64,000 nucleotides of DNA. Origin: Pegoplata infirma (Eukaryota; Arthropoda; Insecta; Diptera; Anthomyiidae). A program made the position numbers and the translations under genes. The stretch's first letter is position 1. Every line of letters starts with the position of its first letter. Positions 55,016 to 64,000 of this stretch are shown one piece after another. Location of the stretch: contig OY992536.1 of the NCBI GenBank assembly GCA_963921195.1, positions 331,469,038 through 331,533,037 on the forward strand, read 5' to 3'. The notes below the pieces were generated by a model. It was given only the letters and a program-made list of their open reading frames with translations. It made no database searches and was not told the origin of the DNA.

Positions 55016-56683
55016 GGTAGTCATCATACAATTATTTTTTTTATAACTTTGTTTTACTAAATCCGGTACTCCACCCTCATGGGGCCTTCTAGAGGGGTAA
55101 AAAGTTAGACCGATCGCCCTTAACTTTTACTCCCAACATTTTTTCTGAACATACCAACAACCTATCTTCACTTCCCCTTAGGAAGGTTTCCATGCAATAT
55201 TTCATGGCATTATGTGAAATTTCTTAAAGAATGGGATATATCTTATGGAATGACGATTTTTTTTAGCGTAACTCTCCTTTTTGTAATTTTTTTTTTATTT
55301 CGCCAATAAAAAATTGTCGTCGAATTATTCATACGTACATCATTGCGTATGAGAAATTTATTACTACCTTATATTATTCCTCATACGCACTGATGTACGC
55401 ATGTTTTCAAATTTTATTTGACAATAACTTTTCCGAAAACAAAAAAAAAAAATAGTAAAATTTTCAAAAAAAAAAAAAAAATAAAAATAAGAGTTCGTTT
55501 TCACGAAAATATTTATTAAAAAACTACACAGTATTTTATAAAATTAAAAAGTTGTTAATTGGTGATACAGAGTTAAATGCAGGCTTTAAAAACTGCGAAT
55601 AACTATCGTAGTTTGTAGTTTAGTTTATTTCTACTACACGAACATTTCACTAGCTTGAGAAAAACTAACTGCACAATTTTTTCTTTGCACACATAGTGTA
55701 GTTTTTGTTTTTGATAAACTAACAGTTATTCCTATTGCTACTGCACACATAGGCAACAAAAAACAAAACTACACTAGCAGTGGAAGTTAAAAAGTTGAAT
55801 GTTGTGCTGACCTCCACTAGTAGTTTTTACTTCGTGAAAATAGTGCACAACTTCGTAAAATGATTATAAACTGTTAGTCTTTCGTTTATTGACTACGCAA
55901 CAGCTAAACATATGACTACATTGGGACTGTTAAATTGAATTTAATGTACTTGTTTGACAAAAATAAGATGATTTGTATAAGAATAATATAGTTTTAAAAA
56001 CGCAAAATAAATTAATGAACTTATATCTTTTTATTATTTTTTTAAGCAAAAATTAATGAAATAAATTTAAATAATTTATTTATAAGTATTTAATATTATA
56101 ATTGTATATTTTGTGAAAAATCAAAGCAGAGCTTGAAAAGAATCAATTCTAAAATGACAACTGAAAAACGTATTCAACGGTTTAAAACAATACAGGTTTT
56201 TATTTGTACGAATAAATTACAAAAAAATACTTGTAATTGCACTTTTTTATTTCATTTAGAAGACGGGCGTAGTTGTTTTTTTGCACGTTCTTTACAGTAT
56301 CACAAAAGAAGCCGTACTGAAACTTCGTATTAATCCTTTCTCTTTTATTTTTACCTCCACATATTTGGTAATCCCGTGATAAAAAAAGGATTATTTATTT
56401 ACAATACTGTTAGATGCAATAACAATCTACCTGATTTTTTATTAGTTCATTAAAAAAAATTCAAACAAGGTTGTACCCTTATGCATATATTTGTTTGTCA
56501 AAATATTGGGATTTCCCACGATTGATATGAATGAGGATGATGAAATCTATTTCTGTAGTAAATTATGTAAAAAAGAAAACTACCTGCTAGTGATCAGATC
56601 ATTGGCATACGATGGAAAGGGTTAATATATTTTTAAATCCGTTTTTAAATATGCATGACAGCTGGACAGACATTGCATATAAG
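55016..56683. other. AT-rich DNA with small hairpins
   Basis: A hairpin lies at about 55340-55405 (cgtacatcattgcgtatgag / ctcatacgcactgatgtacg). The 55225-55290 segment resembles 5025-5115. From 55560 to 55900 the sequence has repeated ctac/gtag-rich phrases resembling 58290-58480, possibly the two ends of a degraded larger element. No gene recognised. Confidence 0.4.
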
Positions 56684-57184
56684 CATTGTTGCCAACTATT
56701 TTTAACCAAAAACCTCTAAATTTCACTAAAAAAGCGCTAGAAACCGCCAAAAATAAATTTAGCGGGAAAAATTTAAAATTCTCCCGCTAAATTAGGAAAA
56801 AAAGCGCTAAAAACTGAAAAACTTGGCATTTTTGATTGACAAAAAATAAAAATTAAAAAAAAAAACCTCCAAATTATTTTTTCTACAAAAATTGACTTCT
56901 CACTAAAAACGCACAAGAAACCGCCGAAAAAAATTTAGCGGGAAAAAATAAAATTTTCCCGCTAAGTTACAAAAAAAAGCGCTAAAATTCGACAAACTTG
57001 GCGATTTTGATTGAAAAAAAAAGAAAAATTGGAAAAAAACCTCTAAATTTTTCCCACTAAATCCAAACAAAAAGCGCTAGATTTTCCCGCTAAAGCACCA
57101 TTCCCGCTAAAACCAATTTTCCCCCGCTAAATCCAAACAAAAAGCGCTAGATTTAGCGGGAAAACCTCCAACTTGGCAACAGTG
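56684..57184. mobile_element. hAT MITE with AGCGCTA/TAGCGGG repeats
   Basis: 501 bp with ends CATTGTTGCCAAC and TTGGCAACAGTG, flanked by the 8-bp direct repeat CATATAAG (56676-56683, 57185-57192). Inside, blocks of aaagcgctag, aaatttagcggga and ttcccgctaaa repeat about three times in direct and inverted order. No coding capacity. Confidence 0.9.
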
Positions 57185-59170
57185 CATATAAGATCATAGA
57201 AGGTTTTATAGCTTTGTTTTGAATACACAGGTAAAATTAATGCCCTAATTTGAATGCAATTTATTGTTGTAACTATAAATCTTACACAGAAATAATGCGG
57301 TAAGTAAAAATTCACAGAAGAACAAATTTTGGATAAAAGATGTTTTCGTACCTAATGGTAAGAAACTCGTTCTTATTGTTAGTGAACAGTAAATAATATT
57401 AAATACAAAAATTCATAATAAATACATATTTATAACATTTTTAAATACGAATAACCTACAAATATTCTTTTTCGTGGTATTTGGATACACAATTATAACA
57501 CTACTATAATTTAATTCATTGAAAATTAATACCTTAAACTTTAATTCAGTACTACAATTTTTGTTAATGAATTCATTATATAGAAGCTCTGTTTTTTTTT
57601 TAATGCCATATTAGTTTTAGATTATTTGTCCCTTTTCAATTTTAAATTAAAATTTAGTTTAATAAATTTTTTTTAATTAAATTTTGGTTTTAATATAATT
57701 TGTTTTAAAATTTTTTTTATTTTATTCAAATAATGATCAACAAATTAAATTTAAAGAATTTATTCAGACATTTTATTTATTCAATTAAGTAATTGAATTA
57801 AATTTTCGAAGGTCAGTCTGAAACAATTAAAACAAAAATTAAATTTTTAATTTCAAAAGATTTTCTACTTATATATATTCGTTTAGATTTCTACTAAAAA
57901 TTATTTACCTACTCCAAACATATTAATTAATTTATAAAATAAAAATTATCAATATAAGTTTAATAAAAATATTTTTTAAAAAACGTTCAAAAAGACTAAT
58001 AATTTCAAAAGAAATTTTAATAAATATTGTAGACATTGATAAAAATACCAAAACATTTTATTTTCTTTTATATACATATGTATACTGAAAAAATTCTAAC
58101 AACAACTAAAAACACCACACATTTCTTTTGTGTCGTCTGAAGTCATTGTTAAGTTTTTTTTTAAAGACCCAACAAAAACTCTCGTTATCTTCGTTTCACT
58201 AATAGTTATTGCTTCGTGTTTCTTGAGAATGACTACTGTCTTGTGTGTTGTTTTCAACTGCTGGCTTTTTTACAAAATTTAAAACTACAACAAAACTATC
58301 AACTGAGGATTGTAACAATTTCAAAAAAAAACTACTGCTATAACTACACTACCAAAATGTGCGTGTAGTAGTAGCAGTAGCAAGTGAACGACTCTGGGGT
58401 TTGTTCATTTTTAAAACTACACTATTCGTTGATTTCAGTTACTACTGCTTCTGGCAGTTTAGTTATTCTAACCCTGGTTAAATGAAGTATTAAAAATAGA
58501 ATATTATATATTTCTCCTTTACAATATTTGATTTTTAGAAGTTTTCGCGACGCATATCGTTGATTTTGAGTTAAATGGAAAATTTCAATATTAAATTTTT
58601 TTTTTTAGAATTTAATATTTTATTTAGGTAGCTTTAATTCTTTTAAGAAAGAAAAATTGTGCCTTAGAAACAATTTATACAAATAATTATGTATTGCGGC
58701 CTCCTGAATTCCGCCGTCAGTATTTAATGACATCGCTGCACTTTCTTCTCATCTTTCAAGGAACGTCCTGAATGTAAAGACACCTGATTTCTTTGGAATA
58801 TTTACAAAAACTAGAAGCAATCTAAGATCGACCTTTATTCAGTTTGCAATGGGAGCAAAAGCCATTTTTAAATTTTTTTAATCTTTTGTCATATCTACAG
58901 ATCCCACAATTGCACAGGCAAATTACGGTTAACAGCCTGTCAAATGACGTTAAATTTTTCACTTTGCTGACTCTCCTTGTAAGATTACAAGAAAACCCAA
59001 CGATAAAATTAAAGTCCGATGGCGGATTTGAATTCAGGAGTTTAAAATACTTAGTGGGTCTAGTGTCTGTGCCAGAATCTTTGTTTTTTGTGCCTTTGTA
59101 ATCAATTAGATTCTATAGAATACTTCCAGAAATCAGGAATGCATTTGCGAATTCTACTTCAAAAGACGTA
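57185..59170. other. AT-rich DNA; one unrecognised open frame
   Basis: Extremely AT-rich from 57600 to 58100. The 85-codon plus-strand frame at 58844-59101 is embedded in a stretch (58690-59110) of more balanced composition and could be a decayed coding fragment, perhaps of a retroelement, but I recognise no domain. No splice-bounded CASK exon is seen. Confidence 0.35.
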
Positions 59171-59634
59171 CATTAGAGTATCCTTTATTTTGGAAATGTT
59201 GGCAATGTTGAGACGGTACCCGCTCATTTTTTTCCATTTGACTTAAAAATAACTCAGGAAAAATTTTACGCGCCTACGACCACGCCTTCCCAACGCGACG
59301 GGGCCTTAAAGAGCGGGGCCTTAAAAATCATTTTTCCATACAAACCAACAACATTTTTTTTGATTTTTAATTTTTTTTGTTATTAACTATTTATTACTTG
59401 GTTAGCTTATTCACGACAAAAAATTTGATTTTGGTGGGATAAGGCTTTCAGCTCTAAAAAAAGGCTTTCAGCCGTTGGGGTCCTACGGTAAAAAAATTTT
59501 AAAAAATATATTTTTTTAAGTTTTGACAAGCAACGGTTTTAGTTGCGCTGTTGCTTTTAATGATATATATTTATAAAAAAATATTTTTGAAATTTTTCCG
59601 TGTCAACATTTCCAAAATAAGGGACACTCTTATG
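59171..59634. mobile_element. TA-flanked MITE, short relative of the 1287-2245 foldback
   Basis: 464 bp. The left end is cattagagtatcctttatt and the right end aataagggacactcttatg; both continue with tttggaaatgttg-type sequence. TA outside (59169-59170, 59635-59636). The interior matches the left half of 1287-1640 (gagacggtacccgctcatt, ggcctta, ggtcctacggtaaaa). This copy preserves both ends and defines the family. Confidence 0.85.
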
Positions 59635-61357
59635 TACATGTTCAGTTTTAAATTAATGAATAGCTGAATTGCGCGAGAAATTCATAAAAAAATTAGCGGA
59701 TATGCAGTTAACTAATTGTTAAAAAATTCCAAAACACGTGTCGATTAAGTCATGCAAAAATGACCAACACAAATAAATTTAAAACAGAAAAATAATTTTC
59801 TTAAAAAATTTTCTTTCATAGTTTTAATTAGTAAAGAAAATAACGAGCTACTCAACAGATTATTGTTTTTTTTCTTTGCAGGGAAGGTTTAAATAATAAC
59901 GTTTGAAATGAAAAAAAAAAATTGAAAATCACAACAAATAAGTCAAAGTGCTAAATATCAAAAAAGGTCTGAATTGTACCAACAAAAACAAACAATAGTA
60001 CATTGGTACTGGCTTTGTCATTACTGTACTAGGTTTATCATTCCTAAAATATGGTAATTATTAAAAAAAAGAGTGATAACGTGTGGGCTAAGTCAAGGGT
60101 GGTTATGATTGTGTGTAGTTCGTTGGGTAAATGTGTGTGTAATGTAATGATAATAAAGAACATTCTTAAATTTTGTTTGGTTATGTCAGCAAAAGTTCGA
60201 GAAACCAACCAACCAACCAATCGGACGAATCAAGCAAGTGTCTGCAGCTTAGTGGATTCAATCTGAAAGTCAACAAAAGATTAAATACCTTAATTTAATA
60301 CCTAAATATGATGTCGTTTGCAGTTAATGGCCATGATATATTTTCAAATTGTGAAGGAAGATAATTAGCAGCTATTTTGGGTGTTGGTTAATTTTAAGTT
60401 CAGGACAAATTTTGTGCAAAGTTATCGTTATTTGTTTTTCACTACTAAAGCTAAGTAAGTTGTTTTTCACGTAAAAATTTTTGAAACGCTAAAAATAGTA
60501 ATAAAAAATATTAAAAACAAAAACTTTTAAATATTAAAAGAAAGAAACAATCATAACAAATCTTAAGTGTCCACTTTACTATTTATTATATTAAAAGAAA
60601 GAAACAATCATAACAAATCTTAAATGCCCATTTTATTGCAAAATCTATGAGGTTTTATAGATTAAAAATCACCCAGTCAGAAATTGCCAACCTAACCAAA
60701 AATGTTGCGTTGGTACAATATCGGGCTAACATTCTAAGTATAATGTAAAACCGTTTTCCTAAAAATATTGTGTTGGCACAACTTTGTGTTGACATAAAAC
60801 ACTACACTATAGATCAGCGGTTACCAACCTATGGTACGCGTACCACTAGGTGGTACGCGAAACTGTCAGCGGGGGTACGCAAAATTTTAGTAATTTGGCC
60901 ATTAAGATTAACCCTTCAATGCTTTTTCCGCATCTGGCTTCCAAAGTTTTCCATAACGTCAGGTTTTTAAGAAAGTTCGGGTCAAATTTCACAAAAAACG
61001 TATTTTTGTGCAATTAAGAGAGCATTTATTGCGATATTTTTGGATGATATTTTGAGATCTGACCAGTGGTCAGTGACTACTTGTTTTCGATTAACCTTCG
61101 ATGCTGATTCCGAATATGGTTCCCAAATTTTTCTATGATGTCAGGTTTTTGAGAAATTTAATGGCAAAGTTCTCAAAAATTGTGATTTTGGGCCTTTTTG
61201 AGACGGGTTGAGATAGAGTGGACATTTTGGTATCATTTTGTTAAGCTAAAAATGCCCTTTCATTGTATATACGAGGATGTTTCTTTCAAAAAGTCACGGA
61301 ATTATCTGCCATCGTATTAAAAAAACATTTAAAAAATATTATTAAAAAAAATATATA
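59635..61357. other. AT-rich DNA with a direct duplication and a hAT-like left end
   Basis: The phrase attaaaagaaagaaacaatc (continuing ataacaaatctta) occurs at about 60533 and again at about 60592. At 60813 cagcggttaccaacctatgg, followed by paired tacgcgtaccactaggtgg, resembles a hAT terminus, but no right end is found. No gene recognised. Confidence 0.45.
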
Positions 61358-61812
61358 CCCGAGTAAAAAGGAATTTATATAAATGTATATTATTTTACAT
61401 GTTTTCATAAAACCATATACAACTATATGAGTCAAAGTATAAAATTATATCTCACTTTGAAATTTTCCAATTTTTTTAAATGATGTCATATAAAATCATA
61501 TCTAATTATATTGTTCATAATATATTAATATAAATGGTAGATGTAATCATACGTTGCACATAAAACTTAATCCGATTTCATACATTATTATACGTGACTT
61601 TATATCTAATTATGTATAGGACTTTACTAAACAAAAAATCCAGTATCAATTTATGTATAATTATATATGACTAATATAATACCATTTAAAACTATATATG
61701 GTTCCATACTAAAAAAATTTCCAACAAAAATAATAGATATAATTATATGTGTCTTAAACGATAACATATCTGTGTTTGTATGGTACTATATATACGCAAA
61801 TATCGTCTAAAC

Positions 61813-62124
61813 CAATGGTTCCCAACCTTTGATTCTCGCCCCACTGGGGGGCAATTTGAATGCTTCAGGGGGGCAACGAGCAAATTGTTAAAAAACTAAA
61901 AAAATATTTATTTTAGTTAAATTATTTTGTTGGTAGTTGAAAACTTTTGTTAAAAACTTTGATTAAAAGATGATTTTAACAAAAAGTTTGCTTAACTACA
62001 ATAAATTTTTGAATTTAAAAACAAATTTGAAAAATTTACACATTTTTCTTGAGTGTAGGGGGAACATTTTGGTTTTTTTTGACTTAAAAGTGGGGCATGG
62101 CCCAAAAAAGGTTGGGAACCATTG
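61813..62124. mobile_element. Short hAT MITE
   Basis: 312 bp with perfect inverted ends CAATGGTTCCCAACCTTT / AAAGGTTGGGAACCATTG (one small interruption inward), flanked by the 8-bp direct repeat GTCTAAAC (61805-61812, 62125-62132), which fits the hAT consensus nTnnnnAn. The 61970-62173 frame crosses its edge and is not a gene. Confidence 0.93.
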
Positions 62125-62307
62125 GTCTAAACTCAATATAAAAAACGCATATGTAATGGAATATATATTTTGATATAATCATGTATAAAAAAAATATTTT
62201 TTTTTAATTATATATGCCAGTATTTCAAAATTTATTTTTGTGTGTCAACATATATGGTTATAAAAAACTTTTTATTGTATCATATAAGATTACATATGAT
62301 TTTTAGG

Positions 62308-62950
62308 AACCCGAGTTCGATTCCCGGCCCAGTCGAGAAAAAAAAAGTTTTTTTTTTATTTTTTTTTAAATAGAAAACACTTTTTTATTGCGTTTAACTT
62401 TTTTAGAACTAAAAAATTTTCATTTTTGGAATTTTTCCAATCATTTTTAAAAAATTATTTTTCTTTTATACAGTTATATATAACTATATTTGATTTATTA
62501 TAAAATTATCTATAATTTTTGGGAACCCGAGTTCGATTCCAAAAAAAAAATATATTTTTTTTATTTTTTTTAAATAGAAAACACTTTTTTATTGCATTTA
62601 TTTTTTTTAGAACTAAAAATTTTTCTTTTTTTGAATTTTTGCAATCATTTTTAAAAAAATATATTGCTTTTATATAGTAATATATAACTATATTTAATTT
62701 ATTATAAAATTATCTATAGTTTTTGGGAACCCGAGTTCGATTCCAGAAAAAAATATATTTTTTTTTTTTTTTTTTTTTTTTAAATAGAAAACACTTTTTT
62801 ATTGCATTTGTTTTTTTAGAACTTAAAAAATTTTACTTTTTGAATTTTTGCAATCATTTTTAAAAATTTATATTGCATTTATATATATATAGTTAATAAT
62901 AGCTATATTTGGTTTAAATTATCAAATTATCAATAATTTTTGGAACCCGA
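62308..62950 (+). repeat. Tandem array of about 210-bp units, each starting with a B-box-like phrase
   Basis: The phrase aacccgagttcgattcc occurs at 62308, 62524 and 62728, and a decayed form (aacccgatctcaaatc) at 62944, giving spacings of 216, 204 and 216 bp. Between them each unit has a poly-A/T run, aaatagaaaacactttttta, ttgcaatcatttttaaaa and an ATATAA-rich end. GTTCGATTCC matches the tRNA T-arm/B box. The first unit continues cggcccagtcgag, more like a full tRNA 3' end. Confidence 0.75.
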
Positions 62951-63153
62951 TCTCAAATCTAATTCTGATTTCCTGATTCCATGAAAAATTTCAAACTTAT
63001 AAGTCAAAGTCTTATTTGGCTTTGGAAGCCTATGACTTGTAAATAAGGCATACCGCTGCATTAAAATTATTGTTTAAGCTTACCATGGAAGCCCCTAATA
63101 GCGCTGTACATCATTCCATTTTTTTTTTGCAAATTTTATCAAAAATTTTCTAA

Positions 63154-63753
63154 CAAGGGAAGTCTCCCTAGTGTCACCCGCGGATCTTTATGGAATTGGT
63201 TTTATTTTGTAGATCAGAAAAAATAAAGGGACACGTATTTTTTTTTAGCGGCCCAAATTCATATTTAGGGGGTAAAAAGGAGGGGGGAAGACAAGGCCAT
63301 TTTTCAGTTTTTTTCGTTTATCTCCTATACTATACAAAGAAACCTAGTCATGTTACATACCAAATGAAAGGTCTTTGGAAAACCTATCTACGTATGCTAA
63401 GAACGTGTCCAAACATGCACAACTTTTCGTCATATTGAGTAAAATGCCAAAATTTTAGGACATTTTTGTTAATAAGTCGAAAAATATTAACTTCTTTGGC
63501 CCGTTGTTAGCACCACGAGATAGGTATTTTAAATACCTTTAATCTGATATCACACATGTCTATATTAATTTTGTTAAAATAGGCGTAAAGCGTAAAAAAC
63601 TAAAAAAGGTCAATTTCCCCCCATACAAATCGACCTCCCCTAAAAATGAGTTTGGGCCGCTAAAAAAAAATACGTGTCGAATTAATTTTCGTTCTTAACA
63701 ACATATCCAAATTTACCGAAGATCGGAGGGTGACACCAGGGAGACTTCCCTTG
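63154..63753. mobile_element. Harbinger-type palindromic MITE
   Basis: 600 bp with ends CAAGGGAAGTCTCCC and GGGAGACTTCCCTTG, flanked by TAA (63151-63153, 63754-63756). Inverted homology continues through agtgtcaccc / gggtgacacc and further in (agcggcccaaattcat / gagtttgggccgct). The 3-bp TWA duplication fits PIF/Harbinger. The 63190-63438 frame lies inside and is not supported as a gene. Confidence 0.85.
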
Positions 63754-63897
63754 TAAGTCTTTTTGAAAATTGTGTACTGGTGAATAACATTTTTAATTGG
63801 ATATAATCATATATTACTATATGTTAGATCAATTTGATATAATTAGATACGATCAATTTATTTAAAACTAAGTATTTTAAAGTTGTTATTTGCTAAC

Positions 63898-63974
63898 AAC
63901 GTCCGCTGGTCTAGAGGGTAGAGATTGCGATTACAAAACGGAAGACTTGTGGTTCTAATCCCCGTCCGTTCGAA
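63898..63974 (+). other. tRNA-like module followed by a T run (SINE-like)
   Basis: Contains an A-box-like tggtctagagggtagag, an anticodon-arm-like middle (gcgattacaaaacggaag) and a B-box-like GGTTCTAATCC, then ccccgtccgttcgaag and a run of T. Acceptor-stem halves do not pair, and the T stem has mismatches, so a functional tRNA is unlikely. It resembles the head of a tRNA-derived SINE. Confidence 0.5.
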
Positions 63975-64000
63975 GTTTTTTTTTTTTATTTATTTTCAGT

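Larger units (their letters stand above)
61358..64000. mobile_element. CCCGAG-ended AT-rich element, copy 3, left end only, with nested repeats
   Basis: Begins after TA with CCCGAGTAAAAAGG and continues as typical ATATATAA-rich sequence. No matching CTCGGG end is seen before the window stops, so the right border is outside or lost; the end coordinate is the window edge. Nested within are a hAT MITE (61813-62124), a tandem array with B-box phrases (62308-62950) and a Harbinger-type MITE (63154-63753). Confidence 0.5.

Noticed and set aside
63898..63974. Functional tRNA gene at the right edge
   Set aside because: No acceptor-stem pairing and mismatched T stem; a SINE-like head is more likely.
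29135..64000. Upstream CASK exons (kinase-like domain, N-terminal L27)
   Set aside because: I read the minus strand for L27/kinase-like segments bounded by AG and GT and found none that I could support; they are probably beyond the right edge.

Overview
This window looks like nuclear DNA of a higher (cyclorrhaphan, probably calyptrate) fly. It is very AT-rich, intron-like and crowded with DNA transposons. It carries several repeats resembling the dipteran mini-me family, with GTCY microsatellites. The only cellular gene I can recognise is a fly CASK (Lin-2/camguk/Caki) orthologue on the minus strand. No bacterial-style gene organisation is present. The species call is inference.

CASK layout, in transcript order (right to left): exon 29134-28949 (end of the L27 region and start of the PDZ domain), exon 18473-18309 (PDZ core), exon 17205-17137 (end of PDZ and linker), a candidate 30-nt cassette at 8879-8850, exon 4709-4611 (SH3 first half) and exon 4547-4409 (SH3 second half into the HOOK region). 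All five firm exons have AG/GT borders and join in frame. The CaM-kinase-like and N-terminal L27 exons must lie beyond the right edge, and the guanylate-kinase exons beyond the left edge. Introns are about 10.5, 1.1, 12.4 and 0.06 kb, and the long ones are built from mobile elements.

Mobile elements, left to right. At 1-9.9 kb there are foldback elements and small MITEs, including a Harbinger-type MITE with a 3-bp target duplication. At 10.65-14.18 kb lies a 5'-truncated non-LTR retrotransposon with one intact 1140-codon ORF (endonuclease, reverse transcriptase, RNase H, zinc knuckle) and a 3' tail of AACCT units. Three copies of one TA-inserting family (called here the TTTACAA family) lie at 14.2, 24.35 and 32.0 kb. 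The second is interrupted by a hAT MITE; the third sits inside the last codons of a Tc1/mariner DD37E transposase gene (30.87-33.83 kb). A large inverted repeat at 19.3-21.45 kb has a mini-me-like element in its loop.

The right half (30-64 kb) holds no firm exon. It contains CCCGAG-ended AT-rich elements with internal minisatellites, a hAT-like element filled by a roughly 35-bp minisatellite, an approximately 3.1-kb nested composite with an 8-bp target duplication, a giant hairpin element (46.9-48.0 kb), a candidate Transib-like element whose ends carry CACAGTG, a TTAA-flanked palindrome, several hAT MITEs, and three modules with tRNA-like promoter boxes.

Many insertions can be ordered from the sequence alone, because target duplications and uninterrupted paralogous sites are both present. 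Boundaries given for mobile elements come from reading repeats by eye; family names rest on terminal motifs and duplication length, not on a database search.
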